From Photobacterium profundum SS9 (GTDB lineage Bacteria > Pseudomonadota > Gammaproteobacteria > Enterobacterales > Vibrionaceae): a DNA stretch of 64,000 bases. A program made the position numbers and the translations under genes. The notes below the pieces were generated by a model that saw only the letters and a list, made by a program, of their open reading frames with translations, was not told the origin of the DNA and ran no database searches. The stretch lies in assembly GCF_000196255.1 (NCBI RefSeq), contig NC_006371.1, positions 1,746,055 through 1,810,054 on the forward strand, given 5' to 3'. Position 1 is the stretch's first letter. Every line of letters starts with the position of its first letter. This document shows, piece after piece, positions 1 through 8,886 of the stretch.

Positions 1-2
1 CG

Positions 3-164
3 ATGACAGAAAAAAATTGGAAACAGTTTCTCGACCCTAAGATTGTATTCTATCCCAATGTTATTATTAACTTAATCCTGTCATGGATTACGATTCGTGA
101 CCGCCTAATAAGTCCGCCATTGATACGTTTAGTCTTAGCTTACACTTACCTATTATTAGCGTAA
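3..164 (+). CDS. Small hypothetical membrane protein
   Basis: An open frame of 53 residues from an ATG two bases after the window edge to TAA. It begins MTEKNWKQFLDPKIVFYP and has two hydrophobic stretches, roughly residues 17-29 and 38-53. No Shine-Dalgarno site can be judged because the upstream sequence is missing, and the ATG may be internal to a longer gene. Not recognised. Its last third overlaps an inverted repeat, so the frame could be chance. Confidence 0.3.
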   Translation: MTEKNWKQFLDPKIVFYPNVIINLILSWITIRDRLISPPLIRLVLAYTYLLLA

Positions 165-174
165 TCAATGGCGG
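114..174. repeat. Inverted repeat, 11-bp perfect arms extended to 14 bp
   Basis: CCGCCATTGAT at 114-124 is repeated as its exact reverse complement at 164-174. Allowing one bulged A (163) the stem extends by ACG/CGT, leaving a loop of about 35 nt. No U-tract follows, so it is not a classical terminator. It could be an operator, an mRNA structure or a recombination remnant upstream of the small secreted-protein gene. Confidence 0.6.
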
Positions 175-328
175 CATCTTTATTCATCAAACAAAGGAAC
201 CTGTAAGATGGCTGGTAAAATTGAAAGATTATCTCTAGTCGAAAAATAGTGCCTGGACACACGAAATTGAAGGCTAAATATTTCAAACCAATTTTCAGAG
301 AATTATTTGTCATTAAAAGGAATACCCA

Positions 329-805
329 ATGATATATAAAAAATTATTACCAGGTTGTATTATTTCAGCGCTTTTATTAACCAGTACGTCGTCAACGCTT
401 GCTACTGAGATTAGTCAGAATAAAGGACATCCATTAACAGAAGTATCTATCAATATTAATGATGACAGTGAAAGCATGACGGCTTATGTTACCCCTGACA
501 TGCAAAGCGATACCTACGGAGACCCTATTATCCTTGGGAGCGACATCCAAGAATCAACAGTGGCTGATAACCCTTCCATTATTGTACAAACAGGGTGGGA
601 ACTGGTCGTGACGACAATAACAAACACAAAAATCAACATCCAAGCCCGTGTCATGAAAATATCACCGTTAGATAAAACCAGCGTACAAACGCATATCAAA
701 ACGCTAGCCTTTGACAATACGTCACCTCATACCTCATGCCAACAGGTTCAATTTAACGGTGAGGAAATACAGTCAATCCAAGTTTGCCTACGATCACCTT
801 CGTAA
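329..805 (+). CDS. Secreted hypothetical protein
   Basis: 158 residues. The N-terminus is a typical Sec signal: basic MIYKK, a hydrophobic core (about residues 7-20) and a likely cleavage after STLA near residue 25. The mature part is polar, with two cysteines near the C-terminus that could form a disulfide. An AAAGGA ribosome site precedes the ATG. No family is recognised. It is the first clear gene upstream of the conjugation operon and on the same strand, so a periplasmic role in transfer or entry exclusion is possible, but this is only inferred from position. Confidence 0.6.
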   Translation: MIYKKLLPGCIISALLLTSTSSTLATEISQNKGHPLTEVSININDDSESMTAYVTPDMQSDTYGDPIILGSDIQESTVADNPSIIVQTGWELVVTTITNTKINIQARVMKISPLDKTSVQTHIKTLAFDNTSPHTSCQQVQFNGEEIQSIQVCLRSPS

Positions 806-829
806 CCCCAAGTTACAGAAGAGGTAATA

Positions 830-1047
830 ATGAAGCTATATGTAGACCCTATTACATTAGGAATTGGACTGGTTATTTTTGCATTTACACTCCCTACTTT
901 TTTACGGAAGAACAGTGCAGTGTGAGGTTTATTAACAAAAATGGAGTGCCATACGATAAGAAAATTTCTTGTGAGGATGCAGAGGTATTAACGGCTTACA
1001 TTCCTAGTGAAGAGAATTTAATTGCTAGTAATAATCAAGGTGAATAA
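830..1047 (+). pseudogene. Small membrane protein in two overlapping frames
   Basis: A strong AGAGGT site precedes an ATG at 830 that opens a 31-residue frame with one membrane segment (MKLYVDPITLGIGLVIFAF), ending at TGA 923-925. The neighbouring frame is open through the same point and continues as a polar tail to TAA 1045-1047. Read together they make one plausible protein of about 71 residues with an N-terminal anchor and a soluble tail, which needs a -1 shift near 910-925. Alternatives are two overlapping genes, or the longer frame starting at 784. Its stop overlaps the ATG of the next frame (TAATG), which suggests translational coupling. Confidence 0.35.
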
Positions 1048-1289
1048 TGGACTTAACGACAATAGTACGACTCATGGAAATATCACTTTTACCTTGAGTT
1101 TATATTTTAGTGATTTTGTTGTTTTCTACTTTTTTATTTTTTATTGCACCTTGTTTATATCGCTCTAATTTTTCCCCATTATATTTAAGTTGCCTTCACT
1201 ATACCGACCATAAAAATAACAACCTAGCCTTTATATACATTTGTATAACCCTTGGTATTACGGGCTTTTTTTCTCGTCTATTTAAATAA
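1047..1289 (+). pseudogene. Small membrane protein interrupted by an in-frame TGA
   Basis: The frame opens at ATG 1047, overlapping the previous stop. It reads 16 codons and meets TGA at 1095-1097. The same frame then continues for 63 codons to TAA 1287-1289, encoding two hydrophobic segments separated by a polar loop (SCLHYTDHKNNN). Bridging the TGA gives an 80-codon two-helix membrane protein. The simplest reading is a nonsense mutation. Re-initiation at GTG 1110 is possible. No family recognised. Confidence 0.4.
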
Positions 1290-1322
1290 CAAAACACCAT
1301 GACGATGATGTTTTGTTATTTA
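1283..1322. terminator. 14-bp perfect hairpin, possible terminator
   Basis: TAAATAACAAAACA (1283-1296) pairs exactly with TGTTTTGTTATTTA (1309-1322) around a 12-nt loop. The stem is AT-rich and overlaps the preceding stop codon. It sits just before the ribosome site of the next gene, so it could act as a weak terminator or as a regulatory mRNA structure. Confidence 0.45.
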
Positions 1323-1336
1323 TAGGAAGGTCTGAC

Positions 1337-1522
1337 ATGAATAAAAACGAATTTATTTTAGCTTACCAATCCGCTCCACCTAAAAAAGCAGCCCGTGAAG
1401 CCGCCTATTGCCAGCGACAATGCCGCGCAAGACGACGGATTGAAACACTCCGTGATGCACAATATTTCGGCTTATCACTCGCTGATATTGAGGGAGAAAA
1501 AAACAGTGAAACTCGATGTTGA
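1337..1522 (+). CDS. Small basic hypothetical protein
   Basis: 61 residues. The start chosen is ATG 1337 (MNKNEFILAYQSAPPKKAAR) because AGGAAGG lies just upstream. The middle is strongly basic (CQRQCRARRRIETLRDAQ) and likely helical, which would suit nucleic-acid or membrane-surface binding. It overlaps the next gene by 17 bases. It is conserved in orientation with the trb genes downstream, but I do not recognise the family. Confidence 0.45.
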   Translation: MNKNEFILAYQSAPPKKAAREAAYCQRQCRARRRIETLRDAQYFGLSLADIEGEKNSETRC

Positions 1523-1973
1523 TTTATCCGCGCTGCATAGCGCAGTCGCAAGAATGACCCTGCCGCAAATCACCGCCTTACGGACAACCACTACTCACGC
1601 AACCCAACAGCGTTATCACATCGTCCATAGCATGGAGCCAGAGATGTCCGAGTGTGGTGTCAGTTCGGCTCTGTGGTCTTCCCCCTTAATTCCTGCGTTG
1701 TATTGCTTGTTTCTTGCCGAAGAAAGCGAAGGGTTTCACCTGTCCACACAGGACATCGTGGCCCTGTTAGTGCGTTTTTATGACTTTAAGCGCGTACCGC
1801 TCGATGACACGGCTATTGAGATTGAACTCTATCGTGCCCGTGACGAGCATTGCGCCCTCGCCGCCGATATTTTGCAGCAACCGCTTTTACACAAAGAGGG
1901 GCTGATCCCAGCCATCAGAGACTGCAAACCCATTGGGTTTGAATCATTTGAAGATCTGATAGCACGTCAATAA
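1506..1973 (+). CDS. Hypothetical cytoplasmic protein upstream of trbC
   Basis: 155 residues from a GTG at 1506, preceded by GGGAG at a usable distance. A longer frame from 1395 exists but has no ribosome site. The protein is mixed alpha/beta-like, without signal peptide or membrane segment, and contains three cysteines. It ends 57 bases before trbC and is co-oriented, so it probably belongs to the same transcript. Function unknown. Confidence 0.5.
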   Translation: MKLDVDLSALHSAVARMTLPQITALRTTTTHATQQRYHIVHSMEPEMSECGVSSALWSSPLIPALYCLFLAEESEGFHLSTQDIVALLVRFYDFKRVPLDDTAIEIELYRARDEHCALAADILQQPLLHKEGLIPAIRDCKPIGFESFEDLIARQ

Positions 1974-2030
1974 CCCCTCCCTTTATCGCTAACCCGTGAA
2001 CCTTCACGCTTAACACAGGAAAACCCCATC

Positions 2031-2366
2031 ATGCGATGTAAACAATGGCGCCAACAATGGTCACAGGTTTGGCTTAAAGCCAATATTGCCGTATTCGGCT
2101 TCATGCCCTTTCTGGCACAGGCCTCCAACACCGGCATGCCCTACGAATCCCCGTTAGAGAAAGTGGTGAACTCCATCACTGGCCCCGTCGCGTTTGGCGC
2201 CTCTGTCTTGGGGATTGTGGCCGCTGGCATTGGCCTGATTTTTGGCGGGGAAATGAATGGGTTTATCCAAAGATTAATGATCCTCTCATTGGTCATTTCC
2301 GTCATCGTCATGGCCACGAACTTAATGTCATTTTTGTTCAATGTGTCTTCAACGCTGGTTATTTAG
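2031..2366 (+). CDS. trbC: TrbC/VirB2-family conjugative pilin
   Basis: 111 residues. A long signal peptide ends at FLAQA (about residue 31). The mature part carries the RP4 TrbC hallmarks: PYES, the segment VNSITGPVAFGASVLGIVAAG, then FGGEMN, and a second hydrophobic helix. In RP4 the pilin is trimmed at its C-terminus and cyclised by TraF, and a TraF homologue lies at 21902-22429. This is the subunit of the conjugative pilus exported by the secretion channel encoded downstream. The gene opens the trb operon. Confidence 0.93.
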   Translation: MRCKQWRQQWSQVWLKANIAVFGFMPFLAQASNTGMPYESPLEKVVNSITGPVAFGASVLGIVAAGIGLIFGGEMNGFIQRLMILSLVISVIVMATNLMSFLFNVSSTLVI

Positions 2367-2376
2367 GAGCGCGTCG

Positions 2377-2670
2377 ATGAATACTGACGAACCGTTAGTC
2401 TGCCGCCCTGTATTTGCGTTTAACCGCAGCCATTTGTTCCTGGGCGGAGAGCGCGAATTAGTCCTGAGTATGGTGCTGTTGTGTATCGTATTGATTGTGG
2501 CCCTGCAAAACATCTATACCGCCATGATGGGCGTTGTGTTGCTCATTGTATCCATCACGGTGGCCCGCATGATGGCCAAATCCGATCCGCAATTAACCAA
2601 AACATACCGCCGCTTTGCACGGTACCAACGGTTCTATCCGTCAAACGGCATGAAACAGTACGGGGGATAA
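2377..2670 (+). CDS. trbD: TrbD/VirB3-family T4SS inner-membrane protein
   Basis: 97 residues from ATG 2377, chosen because AGGAG lies about 8 bases upstream; an in-frame start at 2341 lies inside trbC. Layout is typical for VirB3: a polar N-terminus, two close hydrophobic segments (about residues 28-60) and a basic C-terminus. VirB3 proteins support the VirB4 ATPase in pilus assembly, and the ATPase gene follows after one base. Confidence 0.88.
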   Translation: MNTDEPLVCRPVFAFNRSHLFLGGERELVLSMVLLCIVLIVALQNIYTAMMGVVLLIVSITVARMMAKSDPQLTKTYRRFARYQRFYPSNGMKQYGG

Positions 2671-2671
2671 C

Positions 2672-5068
2672 ATGTTTAATTTGAAAAGCTATCGTGACAC
2701 CCAACAAGGCACACCGGATTTGCTCAATTGGGCGGCCATGGTCGATAACGGGGTCATGCTCAATAAAGACGGCTCCTTTACCGCCGCTTGGACGTACACC
2801 GGATTGGATGCGGCCACGGCCACCAATACCGATCGCAATGATGCGGTCTACCGTGTCAACCGCGCTCTGTCATCATTGGGATCGGGTTGGATGATCCATG
2901 TGGATGCCATTCGCCAGCAAACAGGGGCATACCCGCCCCCTGAATCGTCGCATTTCCCCCACCCCGCCTTGCAGTTAATCGATGATTCACGGCGAATTTT
3001 CTTTGAAGGGCAAGGGGATAAATACACCTCAACAACGGTCATTGCCGTGACGTACATGCCACCGGTCAAAACCCTGTCAAAAATCACCGATTTGATTTTT
3101 GAGCATCAAGATAAAAAGGAAAGTATTGCCACCAAAAACTTGGCCCGTTTTAACGAAAAATTAAATGATATCGAAGGGCGGTTATCCGCTTCCCTGCGAT
3201 TAACCCGCCTTGAAGCCCATCAAGAGGATGGCCGCTGGGTTGATCCTTTCCTGTCTTATCTGCGCTATTGCCTGACAGGGCATTGGCATCTCATCACCGT
3301 GCCTATCGTCCCCATGGCCATTGACAGCTTGATTGGGGCGGTCGATATGTGGACGGGGTTTGAACCGAAAGTGGATGATGCGTATGTCTCGCTCATTAGT
3401 ATTGATGGGTTTCCGCTATTAAGCAGTCCGAATGTGCTCAATGCGCTGGACTACATGAATGTGGAGTATCGCTGGTCTACCCGCTTTGTGTTCTTCGATA
3501 ACCGAGAAGCCATTCAACTGCTCAAGACCGAGCGTAAAAAATGGGAACAAAAAGTGGTGTCGTTTAAAGACAAGCTGATTAAGAACCCAAATCCACCGAT
3601 TGATGCCGATGCGCTGAACATGGTCAATCAGTATGAATCGGCCAACACCGCCTTATCCGCAGGGGAGTTACAATACGGCCATTACACCAGCACCTTTGTC
3701 TTGCGCCATAAAGACCGGCATGCCCTCGCGGAAATGACCGAGTACACCACCAAGACCCTCAATCTTATCGCAGGGTTTTCGTGCCGAGTCGAAACGGTCA
3801 ATGCCACCGAAGCCTTGCTCGGCACACTGCCGTCAGATTCCTTGCACAATATCCGCCGCCCTTTATTGAGCACCGACAATCTGTGCGATCTTCTGCCGTT
3901 GGCCAGTATTTGGACCGGCAGTGAAACCTGCCCTTGTCCGTTTTACCCTGACAACTCCCCGCCACTCATGGTCTGTACCGCACAGGGTAATACCCCGTTT
4001 CGATTGAACCTGCATGTGGAGGATGTGGGGCATACCTTGCTGTTCGGCCCCACGGGTAAAGGAAAATCCACCGCACTGGCGATTATGGTGGCGCAGTGTT
4101 TCCGTTATCCCAATGCACAGGTCTTTGTCTTTGATAAAAAGCGGTCGATGTATGCCTTGAGTCAGTTGGGGGGCACGCACATTGATATTGGCGACAATAG
4201 CGCCCCGTCATTTGCACCGCTGTGCGATCTTGATAATGACTTTGAGTGGTGTTGCGATTACATCGAACAGTTGTTGGTGTTGCAAAGTGTCAGTGTGACA
4301 CCGGCGATGCGCAGTGCCATTTTCGCGGCATTGACGACGATGCGAGGCAGTCCCATTCAAACCTTGTCGGAATTCAAAGCACAGTGCCAACACAATGAGA
4401 TTAAAACCGCCATTGAATATTACACGGTACAAGGGCGAAGCGGGGATTTGCTGGATGCACAAGAAGACACCTTATCGCTGGCATCATTCATGGTATTTGA
4501 AATTGATGGCCTCATGAAACGGGGCGACAAAGACGCCATCCCCGTGCTGTCTTACCTCTTTCGCCGTATCGAGCGGTCGTTAAACGGTCAACCCAGTTTC
4601 ATTGTCTTGGATGAAGCGTGGGTCGCCTTTAGTCACCCGATATTTCTGGCCATGTTAAAGGAGTGGTTGAAGGAATTACGCAAAGCCAATTGTGCGGTGA
4701 TACTGGCGACGCAATCACTGAGTGATGCGATTAAATCCGGCATCTTGGATGTGTTGGTTGAGTCATGTCCGACCCAAATATTCTTACCCAATGAAAAGGC
4801 GCCGCTGTTTGCCGAGACCTATCACCAGTTCGGGCTCAATGACAAACAAATCGAGTTACTTCGCCATGCGACCCCCAAACGTGATTACTACGTGTGTCAA
4901 CCCACGGGCAACCGCTTGATTGACCTGTCACTGGATCCCATTGCGCTGGCGTTTGTAGCAGCGGGTAGCAAAGACGATATTCAGAGAGTGAAAGCATTGG
5001 TTCATGAACATCAGGAGAGTTGGTATATCGCATGGTTAACCGAGCAAGGACTATCATTCGCGCCCTAA
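2672..5068 (+). CDS. trbE: TrbE/VirB4-family T4SS ATPase
   Basis: 798 residues, normal family length. The N-terminal half is the CagE/TrbE/VirB domain. The C-terminal half is a RecA-like ATPase with Walker A GPTGKGKST (about residue 458) and Walker B FIVLDEAW (about residue 643). It powers pilus biogenesis and substrate passage at the inner membrane. It starts one base after trbD and its 3' end overlaps a 41-codon ORF, consistent with a tightly packed operon. Confidence 0.95.
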   Translation: MFNLKSYRDTQQGTPDLLNWAAMVDNGVMLNKDGSFTAAWTYTGLDAATATNTDRNDAVYRVNRALSSLGSGWMIHVDAIRQQTGAYPPPESSHFPHPALQLIDDSRRIFFEGQGDKYTSTTVIAVTYMPPVKTLSKITDLIFEHQDKKESIATKNLARFNEKLNDIEGRLSASLRLTRLEAHQEDGRWVDPFLSYLRYCLTGHWHLITVPIVPMAIDSLIGAVDMWTGFEPKVDDAYVSLISIDGFPLLSSPNVLNALDYMNVEYRWSTRFVFFDNREAIQLLKTERKKWEQKVVSFKDKLIKNPNPPIDADALNMVNQYESANTALSAGELQYGHYTSTFVLRHKDRHALAEMTEYTTKTLNLIAGFSCRVETVNATEALLGTLPSDSLHNIRRPLLSTDNLCDLLPLASIWTGSETCPCPFYPDNSPPLMVCTAQGNTPFRLNLHVEDVGHTLLFGPTGKGKSTALAIMVAQCFRYPNAQVFVFDKKRSMYALSQLGGTHIDIGDNSAPSFAPLCDLDNDFEWCCDYIEQLLVLQSVSVTPAMRSAIFAALTTMRGSPIQTLSEFKAQCQHNEIKTAIEYYTVQGRSGDLLDAQEDTLSLASFMVFEIDGLMKRGDKDAIPVLSYLFRRIERSLNGQPSFIVLDEAWVAFSHPIFLAMLKEWLKELRKANCAVILATQSLSDAIKSGILDVLVESCPTQIFLPNEKAPLFAETYHQFGLNDKQIELLRHATPKRDYYVCQPTGNRLIDLSLDPIALAFVAAGSKDDIQRVKALVHEHQESWYIAWLTEQGLSFAP

Positions 5069-5157
5069 CCGCGTTTTGGTTACAGGCATGGCAACAACTG
5101 GATGCTGACCGATTAGACGCCAAACGCATGCGGTCAGACGACCGCTTTTTACGCTAA
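5032..5157 (+). CDS. 41-residue ORF overlapping trbE and preceding trbJ
   Basis: ATG 5032 to TAA 5155-5157, overlapping the end of trbE in another frame. The product is basic and amphipathic (MVNRARTIIRALTAFWLQAW, then a charged tail). AGGAG lies upstream, but at about 14 bases it is rather far. It fills the gap between trbE and trbJ, and its stop overlaps the AAGGAGA ribosome site of trbJ, so it may serve translational coupling. No family recognised. Confidence 0.45.
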   Translation: MVNRARTIIRALTAFWLQAWQQLDADRLDAKRMRSDDRFLR

Positions 5158-5167
5158 GGAGAAACCC

Positions 5168-5947
5168 GTGGATCACCCCCGTTATGGTCAAGCATGGTTG
5201 CTCATCGCTGCCATGTCATCCACATTGTCACCCCCTGTGATGGCGTGGCCTGTTGTCTGCGTGAACTGCGCGACCAACATTCAGGCCATGCAAGCCAGTC
5301 TCGCTCAGGCCAAAGACTACGTGGAATCCGTGCAGCAAACCTACAATGCGATCCAATCACTGAGGCACCAAACCACCAACTTACAGCGCCTTGGGAATAT
5401 GGATTGGGGAAACACAGAGCAGCAATTACGTAACCTGTCGAACATTGCCTCACAAGGCCAAGCCATGTCCTATTCGATAGCCAATTTGAATACCCGTTGG
5501 AATCACCACTTTCAAGGCATGGACGGCTACGAGCAACAATCCATCGACGATATCAACGGCATCGATAATTACCGCGCACGGGGAGACACCTTGCGGGACA
5601 CCGCAAAGAGTGCCTTGTCCGTGGCCAATACGATGACGGGGTATCAGCAAGAGGACAATGCGACATTGCAACGGGCACAAGGTCATTCAGCCGGTGCAAA
5701 AGGGGCATTGCAAGCCGCGCAGGCCAATGGGGAATTATTGGCGCAAGTCTCAAGGCAACTACAAAAAATCCAAACCCTCCTGCAAGCCGATATCCAAATG
5801 AGCTCAACCTATATCGCCAGTGAAGTGGACCGATTGGATGCAGAAAAAGTCGCCACCAATAAGTTACACCGTGACGCGCCCAATGTGAATGTGACGGATG
5901 GGATTGATTGGTCAACAAAATGGGGTTCAAGCAATGGGAGTTGGTAA
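5168..5947 (+). CDS. trbJ: TrbJ/VirB5-family T4SS protein
   Basis: 259 residues from GTG 5168, with AAGGAGA five bases upstream. A signal peptide ends near PPVMA (about residue 26). The mature protein is long, helical and glutamine-rich, with coiled-coil character from about residue 37 to 220, and begins with a CVNC pair. TrbJ/VirB5 proteins are minor pilus components at the tip or in the periplasm, and in RP4 trbJ is linked to entry exclusion. The flanking T4SS genes make this identification firm although sequence identity in the family is low. Confidence 0.8.
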   Translation: MDHPRYGQAWLLIAAMSSTLSPPVMAWPVVCVNCATNIQAMQASLAQAKDYVESVQQTYNAIQSLRHQTTNLQRLGNMDWGNTEQQLRNLSNIASQGQAMSYSIANLNTRWNHHFQGMDGYEQQSIDDINGIDNYRARGDTLRDTAKSALSVANTMTGYQQEDNATLQRAQGHSAGAKGALQAAQANGELLAQVSRQLQKIQTLLQADIQMSSTYIASEVDRLDAEKVATNKLHRDAPNVNVTDGIDWSTKWGSSNGSW

Positions 5948-5950
5948 CTC

Positions 5951-6880
5951 ATGAAACGAGAATTGCGATCCTTGCACCACCATATGCAGCAAGCAAATAT
6001 CACTCGGTATCTTGATGATGACAATATCACTGAAATCATGCTCAACCCCGACGGTCAGTTATGGATTGAAGCCTTTGGTCAACCGATGCGCTTTTGTCAT
6101 ATCGTCTCGCCGGAAGATGCCCTGCGTATCATTCATGCAATTGCCGATTGTCACCACCTTATTGTTGACCGCCAACACCCGTTATTAGAATGCGAACTGC
6201 CGCTGGATGGCAGCCGTTTTGAGGGATTGGCCGATCCTGTTGTGGCACAAACCAGTTTTGTGATCCGCAAGAAAGCCACGCGGGTGTTCACCTTGGACGA
6301 GTATGTTGAGGCTGGGACATTATCCCACGCCCAATATGATGCCATTGTCGCGCTCATTCTGGCTCACCGCAATATTGTCATTGTCGGGGGAACCGGCTCA
6401 GGCAAAACCACGCTAGCCAATGCGGTGTTAGCCAAAATCGCTGAATGCTTTCCTAATGAGCGGTTAATCATTTTAGAGGATACCAATGAAATTCAGTGCC
6501 AAGCCCGCAATCACGTGATCATGCGTACCTGCGATAAAGCCGGCATCTCGATGCAAACCTTGTTGCGAGCGACTCTGCGCTATCGACCCGACCGCATCAT
6601 TGTCGGGGAAGTGCGGGGCGGCGAAGCGCTGGATTTACTCAAAGCATGGAACACCGGCCATCCTGGTGGGATCCTAACGATTCACGCGGATTCTGCCCGT
6701 TTGGGATTAGATAGGCTTGAGCAGTGTATCAGTGAAGTGGCCGTTACGATTAACCACCGCATGATTGCGTCCACCGTGCATGCGCTGATATTTATTGAAA
6801 AGACCGCTGAGGGCCGAAAAATACAAGACATTGTCAAGGTACAAGGCTACCAAGACGGCAATTACCTCTTTCATACGTAG
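5951..6880 (+). CDS. trbB: TrbB/VirB11-family T4SS ATPase
   Basis: 309 residues. An N-terminal domain (to about residue 130) is followed by the hexameric ATPase core with Walker [10 protein letters not shown] (about residue 145), the Asp/Glu box [11 protein letters not shown], a GEVRGGEA Walker B-like box and the His box [13 protein letters not shown]. It is a cytoplasmic traffic ATPase that switches the channel between pilus assembly and DNA transfer. In RP4 trbB is the first trb gene; here it lies between trbJ and trbL. Confidence 0.95.
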   Translation: MKRELRSLHHHMQQANITRYLDDDNITEIMLNPDGQLWIEAFGQPMRFCHIVSPEDALRIIHAIADCHHLIVDRQHPLLECELPLDGSRFEGLADPVVAQTSFVIRKKATRVFTLDEYVEAGTLSHAQYDAIVALILAHRNIVIVGGTGSGKTTLANAVLAKIAECFPNERLIILEDTNEIQCQARNHVIMRTCDKAGISMQTLLRATLRYRPDRIIVGEVRGGEALDLLKAWNTGHPGGILTIHADSARLGLDRLEQCISEVAVTINHRMIASTVHALIFIEKTAEGRKIQDIVKVQGYQDGNYLFHT

Positions 6881-6889
6881 GAGTACCTT

Positions 6890-8203
6890 ATGCGGGTTGT
6901 CATACTCATCATTGGCCTACTTTTTAGTAGGCTTTCTTATGCACAAAACAATAATGCCTTAGACGATTTACTCGGGCAATTCCACACGCAAACGGCGCTG
7001 TGGGAGCCCATTATCTTGCAATCCATGTGGGGGCTGTTTTGGGGGTTGGCGGTGATTAGCCTGGTCTGGAATGCCATTCAATTAGTGCTCCACGATAAAG
7101 GGATCGTCGATTTCATCGCCTTTCTCTTTAACCGTGTCATGACCATTGGCTTGTCCGTGTGGCTCATTACCAATGCCTCGGCCTTGGCATGGGCCATCAT
7201 CAACACGTTTCAAAAAGTCGCCGGTCTGCTGAGTACCAACCAAGAGGGATTCAGTCCGTCCAATGTGTTTGAACTGGGTTTGAGCATTGCGCACAAAGTG
7301 TATAGCTCTGCCAGTGGTTTCAGCATTGGCGATAACATTGTTTTGGGGATTTGCGCCCTCATTATTTTGGTTGTCTTCGCCATGATTGCTGCTGAGATGT
7401 GCATCTTGATTGTTGGCGCGTATGTGTTGGTCAGTAGCGGGGTCATTGTGATGGCCTTTCTCGGCAGTGAATGGACCCGAGACCATGCCATGAACTACTT
7501 CACCACCGTCTTAGGGATGGCGGTGCAATTGTTCGTGATGCAACTCATCATCATTATTGGCTACAGCATGTTCAGTGGTTTCATGACGCAAGCCGGTACT
7601 GGCAGTGCGGATTATCTGGTGATGGTCGGCATGTGTATTGTCTATTTTGCGTTGGTGCGGGTCGTGCCGAACATGGCAACGTCACTCGCCACGGGCCGCT
7701 TTGTCTTCGGCAGTGGTTCAGCCGTGGCGGCGGCAACCAGTGTCGCGGGTGCAGCAGCAGGCGCAGCGTTACTGGGTGCTGGCGCATTCGGTGCCATGAA
7801 AGGCGGCATTGGCAATCTCGCAGGGAAAGTTGGGGGCGGCAAGATCATGGACGGTGTCAAAAGCGCCCTGTCGCGTTTTTCACCCACCTCTGGCACGGGG
7901 AAAATGGCCATGAAAGGCGCCACGGGGGCAGGCAAGGCCCTGTCTGGCTCCGGGAAGATAGCCGCCAGCATGGGAAAAGTCGGCCTGAACCTCCTCGCAC
8001 AACAATCACCCGTGGGGCGCGCCATGCGTGATGCGGCCAGCATGGCCAGTACGCCCGCCAGTCAGCACCAAGACGTGCTCAACAACCTGAACGCACAACA
8101 AAACGCACCGTCAACCTCGTCCTCATCACCCAACACTTCAACGCTCAGTACTGATGAAGCAGCCTATCAGGCCATGCAATCGAGTATGAATCACAAGGAA
8201 TAA
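6890..8203 (+). CDS. trbL: TrbL/VirB6-family polytopic channel protein
   Basis: 437 residues. A signal peptide (to LSYA, about residue 18) is followed by at least five hydrophobic segments between about residues 40 and 260. A Gly/Ala/Ser-rich, low-complexity C-terminal region follows, as in TrbL. It is the large inner-membrane component of the translocation channel. It starts ten bases after trbB with GGAG in the gap and ends two bases before trbF. Confidence 0.9.
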   Translation: MRVVILIIGLLFSRLSYAQNNNALDDLLGQFHTQTALWEPIILQSMWGLFWGLAVISLVWNAIQLVLHDKGIVDFIAFLFNRVMTIGLSVWLITNASALAWAIINTFQKVAGLLSTNQEGFSPSNVFELGLSIAHKVYSSASGFSIGDNIVLGICALIILVVFAMIAAEMCILIVGAYVLVSSGVIVMAFLGSEWTRDHAMNYFTTVLGMAVQLFVMQLIIIIGYSMFSGFMTQAGTGSADYLVMVGMCIVYFALVRVVPNMATSLATGRFVFGSGSAVAAATSVAGAAAGAALLGAGAFGAMKGGIGNLAGKVGGGKIMDGVKSALSRFSPTSGTGKMAMKGATGAGKALSGSGKIAASMGKVGLNLLAQQSPVGRAMRDAASMASTPASQHQDVLNNLNAQQNAPSTSSSSPNTSTLSTDEAAYQAMQSSMNHKE

Positions 8204-8205
8204 TC

Positions 8206-8874
8206 ATGAATAAACAACAAGCCGATGAACTGTCCTTGCTCTATCAGCGGGGGCGGCATGAATGGGACGAACGCATGGGCTCAGTTACCCATCAGGCCCA
8301 TGTCTGGAAGCTCGCGTTTTTTGCCGCACTGGCCATCACCGCTTTGTCGGTCGGTGGGGTAATTTATATCGGCAGCCAATCAAAAATTGAACCGTATGCC
8401 GTGGCGATAAACAATGGCGAGGTCATGGCGGCGGGAAAAATGTCACGCTTGCCACAAGGACAATTGAATGCCTTGCAGGTCAAAGCCCTCACTGGATTCA
8501 TTGAAAACATGCGCAATGTCATGGTGGATGTCTCGGCACAAAAAAGTGCCATCATCAAGGCGTATGCCATGATGCAAAATGATTCCCCCGCCTATTTGCA
8601 AGCCAATGCGCATTTTAAACAACAAAGCCCCTTTGCCCGCGCCGAAACGGAGTTGGTCAAAGTGGAAGTGATCACGGTGTTACCGTTATCCCCCGACACC
8701 TATCAGGCCGAATGGAAGGAAACAGTGACGGCACGAAGTGGTAAAGCCACCTATTTCAAGCGTTATAAAGCCACCTTGAACACCGTCACACAATTTCCCA
8801 CCACCCAAACCGCCCTCAATACTAATCCGTTGGGCTTTTTCATCCGCACCTTCAACGACGTTGAAGTGCACTAA
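8206..8874 (+). CDS. trbF: TrbF/VirB8-family assembly factor
   Basis: 222 residues. It has a short cytoplasmic N-terminus, one membrane helix (about residues 36-56) and a periplasmic VirB8 domain with the typical run of alternating strands ending in NPLGFFI. VirB8 proteins nucleate the T4SS core and contact VirB9 and VirB10, which are encoded next to it. It begins two bases after trbL and is followed by trbG with an AAGGAGA site. Confidence 0.92.
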   Translation: MNKQQADELSLLYQRGRHEWDERMGSVTHQAHVWKLAFFAALAITALSVGGVIYIGSQSKIEPYAVAINNGEVMAAGKMSRLPQGQLNALQVKALTGFIENMRNVMVDVSAQKSAIIKAYAMMQNDSPAYLQANAHFKQQSPFARAETELVKVEVITVLPLSPDTYQAEWKETVTARSGKATYFKRYKATLNTVTQFPTTQTALNTNPLGFFIRTFNDVEVH

Positions 8875-8886
8875 GGAGAACACATA

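Noticed and set aside
7082..7486. 134-codon minus-strand ORF within trbL
   Set aside because: Shadow of the trbL coding frame, without ribosome site or domain.
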